Origin: Opitutia bacterium UBA4506
Lineage (GTDB): Bacteria > Verrucomicrobiota > Verrucomicrobiia > Opitutales > Puniceicoccaceae
Reading direction: 5' to 3'
NCBI GenBank assembly: GCA_002388665.1
Contig: DGMY01000081.1
Span: 13,195-77,194, forward strand
Length of the DNA stretch: 64,000 bases
Shown one piece after another: positions 56,243 to 64,000 of the stretch. The notes beneath the pieces are model-generated. The model saw only the letters and a list, made by a program, of their open reading frames with translations, had not been told where the DNA came from and made no database searches. How positions within the stretch are numbered: the stretch's first letter is position 1; every line of letters begins with the position of its first letter. Made by a program: the position numbers and the translations under genes.

Positions 56243-56684
56243 TGATTTGCTTCAGGATGCGGTTCATGAGGTCCGGATCATTTAAATCCGCACTCTCGTA
56301 TCGTTCGACAGAGTGAATACTGAAATAGCTGAAGTTTCCTACGAGGATCGCCTTCTTCTCCATCCCCGCATGCGCCAACAACTTATCGTTTAGGTTGATG
56401 CGCCCTTGTTTATCACAACCAAAGGAATGTGCCATTGAACCGAGTTGGGTGACCAACTTCTGCCCTTCCGCATCACCTAAGCTGATCTTCGACACTTGTT
56501 CTTCGAAACGGTCGATCATCTTCGGGGGGTATACGGTGATGAAGCCTCCGGGATTCGGGAGAGCAAGGTACACCTCAGCATCGTCCCCCTGAAACCGCCA
56601 CTTAGACGGAATCGTGAGACGTCCTTTCGCGTCAACGGAGTGCGCAAACTCCCCGACGTAAAAAGCTCTTTCTGCCGCTACCAT
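56235..56684 (-). CDS. mraZ: Transcriptional regulator MraZ
   Basis: The first gene of the dcw cluster and, in bacteria studied, a repressor of its own operon. 149 residues. It has the two AbrB-like halves with DxxxR motifs: SVDAKGRLTIPSK and FGCDKQGRINLND. Three TGGGG boxes, 10 bases apart, lie about 35-60 bases upstream of the start, as expected for MraZ binding. No strong Shine-Dalgarno sequence is seen before the ATG at 56684. Confidence 0.95.
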   Translation of the reverse strand: MVAAERAFYVGEFAHSVDAKGRLTIPSKWRFQGDDAEVYLALPNPGGFITVYPPKMIDRFEEQVSKISLGDAEGQKLVTQLGSMAHSFGCDKQGRINLNDKLLAHAGMEKKAILVGNFSYFSIHSVERYESADLNDPDLMNRILKQINV

Positions 56685-57018
56685 TCAATTCACTAGGATC
56701 CCATTAAAAACCGATTTGCCCCATTTCTCCCCACTTTGCCCCACCTGTCAACACATTTGCACCCCAAAGCCCCCTTCCGCTGTAGTAATTTCAGGGCGAC
56801 TCCCTTGCCCCCAAAATGAACTCAACCCATTCTTATCCAGCATGTTCCACAGACATGAAGCCCTCACATTCAGGCCCGTAACGGAGCAACGAACCCATCC
56901 CCCACTCGTGCCACCCAAAGAATCGATTTCCCCCACGATTGAATTCAACTTTTACAACAGCGCCGAATCCTGCGCTCTATCCTTGCCCCAATTTTCGTCG
57001 CAACTTACGTTCGCCGCC
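56685..57018. other. Divergent intergenic region mraZ-lpxA
   Basis: 334 bp between the ATG of mraZ (minus) and the ATG of lpxA (plus). It holds the MraZ boxes and a TTGACA on the mraZ side. The lpxA frame is open through most of the interval, but the Pro/Ser-rich translation does not resemble an LpxA N-terminus. Confidence 0.6.
56719..56743 (-). promoter_or_regulatory. Three MraZ-type binding boxes upstream of mraZ
   Basis: On the minus strand TGGGG occurs three times with an exact period of 10 bases (plus-strand CCCCA at 56719-56723, 56729-56733, 56739-56743). This fits the known MraZ operator made of TGGG-type repeats separated by 5 bases. The boxes lie just downstream of a TTGACA (plus-strand 56746-56751), so binding would block a promoter there. 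The matching -10 (AGAAAT at a 17-base spacing) is poor. Confidence 0.75.
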
Positions 57019-57792
57019 ATGATTCATCCGACAGCGATCGTGGACGAGGCGGCATCCTTGGGAAAAGATGTCCGCATCGGCCCCTTTTCCATCGTGGAGG
57101 GAGGAGTAACCATCGGCGACAACACCGAGCTCTCCTCCCATGTTGTCATTAAGAGTGGCGTGGTGATCGGCGCGGATTGCAAGATCGACTCGTTTTCGGT
57201 CATCGGGGGGGATCCAAATCATATGTCTTTCGATATCGCCACGCGGTCGGGAGTGCTGATCGGCAACCAGTGTGTCTTCCGCGAATCAGTTACCATTCAT
57301 CGCTCGATCTATCCCGATACGAATACGTTGGTCGGGAACAATGTGTTCCTCATGGCCGGTAGTCACATCGCCCACGACTGTGATGTCGGCGATCAGGTGA
57401 TTTTCGCCAATCAGGTCGCCATTGCAGGTCACTCGACTCTCGGCAGGGGTGTTTTTATGGGAGGAGGTGCCATGATCCATCAATTTACAAGAATTGGCGA
57501 CGGCGCCATGATCAGCGGGCTCTCCCGTATTTCGAAGGACATCGCACCATTTCTTATGGTGGGGGAACGGGATCATGTCAGCGGACTCAATTTGATTGGC
57601 TTGAGGCGCAGTGGTGTTCCCGCAGAGTCCATTCGGGAGATCAAAGAGCTCTTTCGGACCATTCTATTGAAACCTGGCAATCCCATTCAGGTAGCTGCCA
57701 ACCAGCCCACTCCGTCATCCCCGGAAGCCCGCCTTTTCCTAGAGTTTTTTATTTCAAGCAAGAGAGGATATGCAAAAAACGTCGTCGCCTGA
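57019..57792 (+). CDS. lpxA: Acyl-[ACP]--UDP-N-acetylglucosamine O-acyltransferase
   Basis: The first step of lipid A synthesis. 257 residues from the ATG at 57019, where the hexapeptide-repeat protein begins (MIHPTAIVDEAASLGKDVRIGPFSIVEGGVTIGDN). The left-handed beta-helix repeats continue to VFMGGGAMIHQFTRIGDGAMISGLS. The catalytic His lies in GSHIAHDCDVGDQVIFANQVAIAGH. A C-terminal helical part follows. This supports a Gram-negative envelope with lipopolysaccharide. The end overlaps the pdxA start by 23 bases. Confidence 0.94.
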   Translation: MIHPTAIVDEAASLGKDVRIGPFSIVEGGVTIGDNTELSSHVVIKSGVVIGADCKIDSFSVIGGDPNHMSFDIATRSGVLIGNQCVFRESVTIHRSIYPDTNTLVGNNVFLMAGSHIAHDCDVGDQVIFANQVAIAGHSTLGRGVFMGGGAMIHQFTRIGDGAMISGLSRISKDIAPFLMVGERDHVSGLNLIGLRRSGVPAESIREIKELFRTILLKPGNPIQVAANQPTPSSPEARLFLEFFISSKRGYAKNVVA

Positions 57793-58789
57793 GATCGAAA
57801 CCCAACCGAAACCCCAAGCATTAGAAGACCGTACTCTTCCACGTCCGGTCGCGATCACCGGAGGAGACCCCGCTGGGATCGGACCTGAGATCGTTGAAGC
57901 ATGGTGGGAGAAACAAACTTCGGGGTTCAACGACTACGTTTTCGTCGGGCCACCCGATTGGCTCACCCGCCTCAATGAGATTCATCCCGTCCGCGGAGTC
58001 GAGATCGGCCGTACCGGGACGACTCCAGGCCGCCCCAGCCTGGAATCAGCGCGCACCGCCTACGGTTGCCTCGAATCGGTCGCCAACGGGTGCTTGATTG
58101 GCTCCTATAGCGGAGTCGTCACTGCTCCCGTTTCCAAATCCTGGCTCGCTAAGGCCGGGTTTCCTCATCCGGGCCAAACCGAATTTTTCGCCGAGCGATG
58201 GGGTGGAGATCCTACCATGGCCTTCGCCGGTGGCCGAATGCGAGTTGCCTTGGTCACTTGGCACATTCCGATCCGCGAGGTGCCACAGGCCATTAGCCGA
58301 TCCAAGCTTGTTCGCACAATCCGACATGCGGCCATCCTCGCCCGGGCCACTGCCGACCTCAATGAACCCCGAATCGGAGTCTGCGGCCTCAATCCCCACG
58401 CCGGTGAAAATGGCGTACTCGGACTCGAAGAACGGGATTTCATCGATCCAATCCTTGTCGAACTGCAGAACGAATTCCCCGGCCTCTCGGAATGCCTCCC
58501 GGCAGACACTCTATTTCTCCGCCATCTCGAAGGCGAATTCGACGTAGTCGTCGCACTCTATCACGACCAAGGTCTGGGGCCGATGAAGACGGTTGATTTC
58601 GACTCGGCGGTCAATGTGACCCTGGGGCTCCCGTTTGTAAGAACGAGTCCCGACCATGGCACTGCTTTCGCACTTGCCGGACATCGGGAGGCGTCTCCCC
58701 AGAGCTTCACCAATGCCGTTCGCTTGGCTAAACTTCTCATCACCCACAGAGAAGAGGCGGGAGACTCTCAATCAACTGAATTGGAATGA
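57770..58789 (+). CDS. pdxA: 4-hydroxythreonine-4-phosphate dehydrogenase (PdxA)
   Basis: An NAD-dependent step in pyridoxal phosphate synthesis. 339 residues, of which about 25 form an N-terminal extension before RPVAITGGDPAGIGPEIVEAWW. Metal-binding and catalytic surroundings are seen in TAPVSKSWLAKAGFPHPGQTEFFAERWG, GVCGLNPHAGENGVLGLEERDFIDP and VVALYHDQGLGPMKTVDFDSAVNVTLGLPFVRTSPDHGTAFALAG. It overlaps lpxA by 23 bases and truA by 4. Confidence 0.93.
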   Translation: MQKTSSPEIETQPKPQALEDRTLPRPVAITGGDPAGIGPEIVEAWWEKQTSGFNDYVFVGPPDWLTRLNEIHPVRGVEIGRTGTTPGRPSLESARTAYGCLESVANGCLIGSYSGVVTAPVSKSWLAKAGFPHPGQTEFFAERWGGDPTMAFAGGRMRVALVTWHIPIREVPQAISRSKLVRTIRHAAILARATADLNEPRIGVCGLNPHAGENGVLGLEERDFIDPILVELQNEFPGLSECLPADTLFLRHLEGEFDVVVALYHDQGLGPMKTVDFDSAVNVTLGLPFVRTSPDHGTAFALAGHREASPQSFTNAVRLAKLLITHREEAGDSQSTELE

Positions 58790-59538
58790 GCCGTTGGAAG
58801 GCCATTTGTTCCTACGACGGCACTGATTTTGCAGGTTGGCAAAGCCAGTCAACACGCAACGCCGTACAAGACGCAATCGAGATAGCCCTCGAATCGGTTC
58901 TTCGCCAAAGCATTCGCATTCATGGAGCCGGGCGAACTGATGCCGGCGTCCACGCTCATGCACAGTCTTTCCATTTCGACCACGAATGGAATCACTCTGG
59001 GGAATCACTGGTTCGGGCGGTAAATACAAAGCTTCCTTCGTCACTCCGGCTCATCTCGATTCTGCCAGCTCCAGACGATTTCCACGCGAGATTCTCCGCT
59101 CGGGGGAAATGCTACGAATACCACCTTTCGCAACTTCCCCCCGACCCGTTCTCGGTGCGCTATTGCTGGCATATCTCTACTCCTTTTCATGCCGATCGGG
59201 TCAGAGAGGTGCTCCCGACTTTCGCTGGTTCTCACAATTTCACCGCTTTCGCAGGAAAGGTCGTAGATGCCGAGAATCCAATAAAGACCCTGGAAGCTCC
59301 AAAGCTCATTTCCGCCGGAGAAGGACGGTGGATTCTCCAGGTCAAAGGCAATGGGTTCCTCTATCGCATGGTCCGTTCACTCGCCGGAACTCTCGTGCGG
59401 GTCGCCTCGGGCAAGCTCGATCCCCAACGCATCCAAGAGCTTCTGGAAAATCCAGTCCGCACCCCAGAGGTCCATACAGCTCCTGCTTGCGGACTGTTCC
59501 TGAAAGAGGTATTCTACGAAAATGCGCCCGGCGACTGA
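58786..59538 (+). CDS. truA: tRNA pseudouridine(38-40) synthase
   Basis: Makes pseudouridine at positions 38-40 of tRNA. 250 residues. The catalytic Asp lies in the conserved GAGRTDAGVHAHAQ. Other motifs are YDGTDFAGWQSQ near the start, FSARGKCYEYHL, and FLYRMVRSLAGTLVRVASGK in the second half. It overlaps pdxA by 4 bases and comF by 17. Confidence 0.95.
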   Translation: MSRWKAICSYDGTDFAGWQSQSTRNAVQDAIEIALESVLRQSIRIHGAGRTDAGVHAHAQSFHFDHEWNHSGESLVRAVNTKLPSSLRLISILPAPDDFHARFSARGKCYEYHLSQLPPDPFSVRYCWHISTPFHADRVREVLPTFAGSHNFTAFAGKVVDAENPIKTLEAPKLISAGEGRWILQVKGNGFLYRMVRSLAGTLVRVASGKLDPQRIQELLENPVRTPEVHTAPACGLFLKEVFYENAPGD

Positions 59539-60280
59539 TTCATTGCCCCCGATCCTTGGATCATGGGCGCGGGCTTTGATCGATGTATTCTATCCACGCA
59601 ATTGCATTTTGACTGGAGAACCGCTCGCCGATTCGCGCTATCGATACCTCTCAGATGTCGCGGTTCGGCGGCTTCCCCGGATTCACGATCCACGGTGCCC
59701 CACCTGTGGACACCCATACTATGGCGATATCGAAACCGCCCCAGCCTGTCATCACTGCGAGAACCTCCAACCAGCATTCAAAACCGGGCGATGCGGCTAT
59801 TTGTTCAAAAGAGATATTCGCATCATTCTTCATTCCCTCAAATACCGGAAACGTACCTATCTCGCTCGCGATATAGCACTTCTGTTGGCTGATGCCCCGG
59901 GGTTTCTCGATTTTCTTTCGGGAGCCGTCTTAGTGCCAGTACCGCTTCACCCGACTAAGTTGCGCAAACGCGGTTTCAACCAAACCGCCGAGATCCTTCG
60001 GCACCTCAAGGGATACTCTCCCACCCCCCTCACAATCAATCCTCTCCTACATCGCCAGATCAATACCGAATCACAAACTCGGGCGAGCCGTTCCGAGAGG
60101 TTGAAGCGGGTCCGCGGGGCATTCGGCATTTCAGAAACCGCCGTCCTACCGCCCCTCGATACACGCTGTATCGTCTTCGACGACGTCTTTACCACTGGTG
60201 CCACCCTAAACACCTGCTCTCACGCTCTACGCACCGCAGGCTTCAAGAATATCGATGTCGCGGCGTTTGCTCACGGTTGA
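59522..60280 (+). CDS. comF: ComF-family phosphoribosyltransferase-like protein
   Basis: 252 residues. A cysteine cluster that probably binds zinc (CPTCGHPYYGDIETAPACHHCENL, about 60-82) is followed by GRCGYLFKRDIRIILHSLKYRKR. The phosphoribosyltransferase part has VPVPLHPTKLRKRGFNQTAEIL and the PRPP loop CIVFDDVFTTGATLNTCSHAL. ComF proteins are linked to DNA uptake by natural competence in several bacteria; the present role is an inference. An exported SNase-HhH protein at 26834 would fit a DNA-processing theme but is far away. The gene overlaps truA by 17 bases. Confidence 0.88.
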   Translation: MRPATDSLPPILGSWARALIDVFYPRNCILTGEPLADSRYRYLSDVAVRRLPRIHDPRCPTCGHPYYGDIETAPACHHCENLQPAFKTGRCGYLFKRDIRIILHSLKYRKRTYLARDIALLLADAPGFLDFLSGAVLVPVPLHPTKLRKRGFNQTAEILRHLKGYSPTPLTINPLLHRQINTESQTRASRSERLKRVRGAFGISETAVLPPLDTRCIVFDDVFTTGATLNTCSHALRTAGFKNIDVAAFAHG

Positions 60281-60442
60281 CCACTTTCAGGAAAATCCCC
60301 AAAAATGATCCTTTTTCGGTCTATATTAATTTTCGCCCGTCTGGTCTCACCAAGAACTGTCCCCAAAAAGATAGGTTAAAAAATTCCTCGCTTCGAAAAG
60401 CCGCCCTCGTCTACCGTAGGCAGTTAATCCTTTCCCTAATAC

Positions 60443-61309
60443 ATGGCACTTTTTAGCAAACCGAACTATTCACGGGTAACCGTAAACCGGAAGGACATCC
60501 CCAAAGGGTTGTGGACCAAATGTCCGAAGTCCGGCGAGATTATCTATAACAAAGAACTTGAGCAAAACTTAATGGTAGTGCCCAAGAGCGGATACCATTT
60601 TCCACTTCCAGCACCAGCCCGCATCCGTTCTTTGATCGACGAGGGAACTTGGGAAGAATTAGACGCAGATCTCGTTTCGGTAGACCCTCTTAAATTTCAA
60701 GGCCCATCGTCATCCTACCCCGAGAAGCTCGAACAGTATCGGAAAAAGACGCAATTGAAGGATGCGGTGATCTCCGGTCGCGGTAAACTTTCCGGGATTC
60801 CGGTAAGCCTCGCCGTGATGGATTTTCGATTCCTCGGAGCGTCAATGGGATCCGTTGTCGGCGAGAAGATTACCCGAACGATTGAACGTGGTCTGGACGA
60901 AAAATCTCCAGTCATCATTGTTTCCACTTCCGGAGGCGCCCGGATGTATGAGGGGATCTTGAGCCTGATGCAGATGGCCAAATCCAGTGCTGCTCTAGGC
61001 CGCCTCTCACAAGCAAAGCTTCCCTATATTTCAATCCTGACGAATCCAACCATGGCTGGTGTGATGGCCTCTTTTGCCTCTCTCGGAGACCTTATCGTCG
61101 CCGAACCTGCCGCATTGATTGGTTTTGCAGGACCCCGGGTCATTAAGGAAACTACCCAACAAGACCTTCCTCCCGGCTTCCAGACTTCCGAATTCCTCCT
61201 CGATCACGGGTTGATCGATCAGATCATTCCAAGACCCGAAATGAAAAAGCGGCTCACCCACTTCCTCTCCGCCTTCACCGGTCGTAGTCTCGAAGAAGTC
61301 GCTTCCTAA
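60443..61309 (+). CDS. accD: Acetyl-CoA carboxylase carboxyltransferase beta subunit, zinc-ribbon cysteines mostly lost
   Basis: Transfers CO2 from biotin to acetyl-CoA for fatty-acid synthesis, together with AccA (not in the window). 288 residues. The carboxyltransferase core is intact: AVMDFRFLGASMGSVVGEKITRTIE, STSGGARMYEGILSLMQMAKSSAAL and PYISILTNPTMAGVMASFASLGDLIVAEPAALIGFAGPRVI. The N-terminal ribbon keeps its shape (LWTKCPKSGEIIYNKELEQNLMVVPKSGYHF). At the four cysteine positions (27, 30, 46, 49) the residues are Cys, Ser, Val, Ser, so no four-Cys zinc site is possible. Neighbouring genes are not related in function. Confidence 0.94.
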   Translation: MALFSKPNYSRVTVNRKDIPKGLWTKCPKSGEIIYNKELEQNLMVVPKSGYHFPLPAPARIRSLIDEGTWEELDADLVSVDPLKFQGPSSSYPEKLEQYRKKTQLKDAVISGRGKLSGIPVSLAVMDFRFLGASMGSVVGEKITRTIERGLDEKSPVIIVSTSGGARMYEGILSLMQMAKSSAALGRLSQAKLPYISILTNPTMAGVMASFASLGDLIVAEPAALIGFAGPRVIKETTQQDLPPGFQTSEFLLDHGLIDQIIPRPEMKKRLTHFLSAFTGRSLEEVAS

Positions 61310-61322
61310 CACTTCAGCCACT

Positions 61323-62123
61323 ATGCGGATCGCTAGACTTCAAACCGAAAACGGTCCTCTTTTTGCCAACCAAAACCCGGATGGCTCGTTTACGCGGTTG
61401 TCCGGTGATATTTTTGGTGATTTTTCCGATTCAGGAGAAATTGTGGAGGGCTCCCTGCTCGCTCCAATCGCTCCTTCTACCATCTATTGCATCGGTTTAA
61501 ACTACCGTGCACACGCTGAGGAGACAGGGAAGAAAGTACCAGAGTACCCGGTCGTATTCATGAAGTCCCCAACGGCAGTTCTAGACCCGGGCAAACCGAT
61601 TCTGCTACCCGATCCAGAGGTTTCCGATACCGTCGACTATGAAGCCGAGATCGCAATCGTCATGGGGAAAGATTGCCTCAATGCCTCTCCCGAAAACGCC
61701 TTGGATTATGTCCTAGGCTACACTTGCGCAAATGATGTCAGTGCTCGCAATTGGCAATCTCCACGAGGCGGAGGTCAGTTTTGCCGGGCCAAAACTTTTG
61801 ATACGTTCTGCCCATTAGGTCCTGTTATCGTCACTTCCGACGAGATAGAAGACCCAAATCAACTATCCCTTTCCACCCACCTCAATGGTAAGGTGATGCA
61901 GGATTCGTCGACGTCCGATATGATTTTCAATGTCCGCGAGCTCATCGTCTTTCTCAGTAGAGACACGACTCTTGCCGCAGGAACGATCATTCTCACTGGA
62001 ACACCACAAGGTGTGGGCGTCGCCAGGAACCCTCCTGTCTATTTGTCCGATGGGGATCAGGTCGATATCCAGATCGAGAAGATTGGCACCCTATCAAATC
62101 CAGTTCGATCGAGAACCAATTGA
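61323..62123 (+). CDS. Fumarylacetoacetate hydrolase family protein
   Basis: 266 residues of the FAH fold. The N-terminal part (LQTENGPLFANQNPDGSFTRL) is followed by the catalytic core: YCIGLNYRAHAEETGKKVPEYPVVFMKSPTAVL, the metal ligands in DYEAEIAIVMGKDC, GYTCANDVSARNWQ and TLAAGTIILTGTPQGVG. Such enzymes act on 2-oxo acids (acylpyruvate hydrolysis, oxaloacetate decarboxylation and similar). The substrate is not known. It lies 13 bp after accD and may be co-transcribed. A shared stem-loop terminator follows 58 bp after its stop. Confidence 0.9.
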   Translation: MRIARLQTENGPLFANQNPDGSFTRLSGDIFGDFSDSGEIVEGSLLAPIAPSTIYCIGLNYRAHAEETGKKVPEYPVVFMKSPTAVLDPGKPILLPDPEVSDTVDYEAEIAIVMGKDCLNASPENALDYVLGYTCANDVSARNWQSPRGGGQFCRAKTFDTFCPLGPVIVTSDEIEDPNQLSLSTHLNGKVMQDSSTSDMIFNVRELIVFLSRDTTLAAGTIILTGTPQGVGVARNPPVYLSDGDQVDIQIEKIGTLSNPVRSRTN

Positions 62124-62180
62124 GCGAAGATCCGCTCGCAATCAAGTAGACCGGCCCTAACCCGCCGGGCAGGCATTAAA

Positions 62181-62208
62181 AAAGGCCCGGACTTTCGCCC
62201 GGGCCTTT
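62181..62208. terminator. Bidirectional rho-independent terminator
   Basis: A perfect 10-bp stem, AAAGGCCCGG/CCGGGCCTTT, with an 8-base loop. It lies between the convergent FAH gene (ends 62123) and purH (ends 62229). Read on the minus strand the stem is followed by a T6 run, so it is strongest for purH. On the plus strand only three T follow. Confidence 0.9.
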
Positions 62209-62228
62209 CGTGTAAAGAGAGTCTGGAA

Positions 62229-63785
62229 TTAGTGCCTGAAATGGCGGACTCCGGTAAAGACCATTGCCATTCCCCGCTTGTTTGCCTCGGCAATGACTTC
62301 TTCGTCTCTGACGGATCCTCCGGGCTGAATCGCAGCCGTCGCTCCCGCCTCTGCAGCCGCAGCCAAACCGTCCGCAAACGGGAAAAATGCATCAGAAGCG
62401 ATGGCCGACCCTTTCAAGGAGAGCCCCGCTTCGCCAGCCTTCCATACTGCGATCCGCGAACTGTCTACACGCGACATTTGCCCCGCGCCAATTCCAACCG
62501 TGTACTCGGCACCCGCATAAACAATCGCATTCGACTTTACGTGCTTAACGACCTTCCAGCCAAATAGCATCGAGGCCCATTCTTCGTCCGTCGGCTGACG
62601 TTCCGTCACCACGGTGCACGCAGCAGGTTGCAGGCGCTTCTGATCGCGATCCTGGACCAGTAATCCACCAGCAACACTTCGGATGTCTTGGAGCGAGCCT
62701 GAACGCAGCCCCGACTGAGCCACAATTAAACGAAGGTTCTTCTTCTTCCCGAGAATCTCAAGAGCCTCCGCCGAGAAATCCGGGGCGATGATCACTTCGC
62801 AAAATATTTTTGAGACTCGTTCCGCCAATTCGCCAGTCACCGTCTGGTTGCAGACAATAATTCCACCAAATGGAGCCTGACGATCCGTCGCAAAGGCCTT
62901 TTCCCACGCCGCGCAGAGATCCAAATCAGACGCCACTCCGCATGGGTTGGTGTGCTTGAGGATTCCAACTGTTGGTTTCTCAAACTCACCGATCAAAAAG
63001 GCAGCGGCCGAGATATCGATGATGTTGTTGAACGACAAAGCCTTTCCTTGGAGCTGACGGAATGACTCTGAAAAATTTCCGTACAATGCCGCCTGTTGAT
63101 GCGGGTTTTCACCATAGCGAAGCTTCTGCTCCAGTGGAATCTCTTGACGGAAAATCTTCGGGAACCCCGAAATCGCCTCCAGATCAGGCTCATCACTTTC
63201 AGTCCCTTCTAAATAGTCCGCAATCGCCCGATCATACTCAGAGGTACGGCGATACACTTTCCGCGCCAAACGACGACGAAGGGCGACAGACCCCTCCGCG
63301 CCATTCTCGCGAAATGAGTTCAGCACTTCTTCGTAATCAGAAGATTCGCAGACAACCGTAACAGACTCAAAATTCTTCGCTGCACTCCGCAACATAGAGG
63401 GACCTCCAATGTCGATATTCTCGATCGCATCCTCCTGACTGACATCAGGCTTAGCGACGGTCTCTTCAAATGGATAGAGATTCACCACTACCAAATCGAT
63501 CATTTCGATCGATTGCTTCTCCGCCTGGTCCAAATGCTCCTTTTTATCCCGACGGCAGAGCAACCCTCCGTGAACCTTAGGGTGCAAGGTCTTTACACGC
63601 CCTTCCATGATCTCCGGGAACCCAGTCAAGTCACTGACATCCGTCACTTCAATTCCTTCTTCTCGAAGCAACCGAGCAGTTCCTCCGGTCGAATAGATCC
63701 GATAGTCGAAATTTTCCACCAGCTCCTTCACAAAAGGACAAAGTCCAGTCTTGTCGGAAACCGAGATGAGCGCGTTTTTCTTCAT
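62229..63785 (-). CDS. purH: Bifunctional AICAR formyltransferase/IMP cyclohydrolase
   Basis: The last two steps of de novo purine synthesis. 518 residues from the ATG at 63785, with GAGG 6 bases before it; a TTG two codons upstream is less likely. The N-terminal cyclohydrolase has ALISVSDKTGL, IYSTGGTARLLREEGIEVTDVSDLTGFPEIMEGRVKTLHPKVHGGLL and DLVVVNLYPFEETV. The C-terminal transformylase has LRYGENPHQQAALYG, LKHTNPCGVA, FGGIIVCNQTV, VKSNAIVYA, GIGAGQMSRVDS, SDAFFPFADGL and a late QPGGSVRDEEVI. The gene is convergent with the FAH gene. Confidence 0.96.
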   Translation of the reverse strand: MKKNALISVSDKTGLCPFVKELVENFDYRIYSTGGTARLLREEGIEVTDVSDLTGFPEIMEGRVKTLHPKVHGGLLCRRDKKEHLDQAEKQSIEMIDLVVVNLYPFEETVAKPDVSQEDAIENIDIGGPSMLRSAAKNFESVTVVCESSDYEEVLNSFRENGAEGSVALRRRLARKVYRRTSEYDRAIADYLEGTESDEPDLEAISGFPKIFRQEIPLEQKLRYGENPHQQAALYGNFSESFRQLQGKALSFNNIIDISAAAFLIGEFEKPTVGILKHTNPCGVASDLDLCAAWEKAFATDRQAPFGGIIVCNQTVTGELAERVSKIFCEVIIAPDFSAEALEILGKKKNLRLIVAQSGLRSGSLQDIRSVAGGLLVQDRDQKRLQPAACTVVTERQPTDEEWASMLFGWKVVKHVKSNAIVYAGAEYTVGIGAGQMSRVDSSRIAVWKAGEAGLSLKGSAIASDAFFPFADGLAAAAEAGATAAIQPGGSVRDEEVIAEANKRGMAMVFTGVRHFRH

Positions 63786-63861
63786 GCCCAACCTCTACTG
63801 CCTACTCAACACCGACGGCAATCTTTTCGTTCCTTGAGGACGATAAAAGAAGCATTTCAAT

Positions 63862-64000
63862 CTATCCAAACAGGTCTTTCCGCAGCCCGGTCCCCACCGA
63901 GAGACCACCCCAGTCAGCCCCCGCCATCCCGTGCGGCTTCCGAGGCCGAATCCCTTCAGGCAATTCTTTCTGCTGCGCCTCCACAAACTCCACCGACCCC
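63862..64000 (-). mobile_element. Second RAYT transposase gene, 3' end only (cut by window edge)
   Basis: The minus-strand frame ending at TAG (63862-63864) gives about 46 residues with the tail GMAGADWGGLSVGTGLRKDLFG. This is near-identical in pattern to the tail of the RAYT at 27838 (VMRGADWKGLRVGTGLRKGLFG). The residues before it (FVEAQQKELPEGIRPRKPH) are more distant. A longer open frame overlapping it (63795-63986) is in another register and is not the gene. The remainder lies beyond the right edge. Confidence 0.85.

Noticed and set aside
63795..63986. 63-residue minus-strand open frame at the right edge
   Set aside because: It is an off-frame reading of the RAYT 3' end; the correct frame stops at 63862 and matches the other RAYT's C-terminus.

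Overview
The window looks like the chromosome of a Gram-negative bacterium of the phylum Verrucomicrobiota, most likely the Opitutae/Puniceicoccales side. This is an inference from gene content: a complete dcw cluster with a MurC-MurB fusion, lpxA, PEP-CTERM surface proteins, a DUF4838 protein, and two REP-associated tyrosine transposases (RAYT). No rRNA or other strong taxonomic marker is present. One tRNA gene, tRNA-Arg(CCG), is found.

Layout. 1-5.6 kb: the tail of an unknown gene, two small exported or membrane proteins, then recQ, a gamma-glutamyltransferase and a pseudopilin on the minus strand. 5.7-13.7 kb (plus strand): a sigma-54 activator whose receiver domain lacks the phospho-accepting Asp, followed by TGTTG/CAACA inverted repeats and a sigma-54-like promoter. 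Then come a DapB-like dehydrogenase, a PEP-CTERM protein, an unknown exported protein, an NhaC-type antiporter and a second gamma-glutamyltransferase. 13.9-22.6 kb: tRNA-Arg, a DUF4838 protein (minus), and a three-gene RND efflux operon (NodT-type outer membrane lipoprotein, membrane fusion protein, AcrB-type pump). 22.8-27.7 kb: a GluR0-like ligand-gated K+ channel, malate dehydrogenase, a dGTPase-like HD protein and a nuclease-HhH fusion. 27.8-35 kb (minus): a RAYT transposase and a giant repeat protein of about 2,000 residues built from 'AQSIGGGGG' units. It ends in PEP-CTERM and is split into two frames at a run of six C. 35.9-37.5 kb: PhzF, GNAT and a small lipoprotein.

37.6-56.7 kb (minus): an almost gap-free dcw cluster in the order mraZ-rsmH-ftsL-ftsI-murE-murF-mraY-murD-LysM protein-ftsW-murG-murC/B-ddl-ftsQ-ftsA-ftsZ. 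Three TGGGG boxes with a 10-bp period lie upstream of mraZ. The last gene is a strongly divergent FtsZ: the GTP-binding signature loop and the T7 catalytic loop are altered, yet a typical C-terminal FtsA-binding peptide is kept. 57-62.1 kb (plus): lpxA-pdxA-truA-comF, then accD (three of its four zinc-ribbon cysteines replaced) and an FAH-family gene. A bidirectional terminator separates these from purH (minus). The right edge cuts through a second RAYT gene.

The most interesting points are the degenerate FtsZ, the phosphorylation-independent NtrC-like regulator with its putative binding sites, the frameshifted PEP-CTERM giant, the cysteine-poor AccD, and the GluR0-type channel. All functional statements come from reading the sequence by eye; no database search was run.
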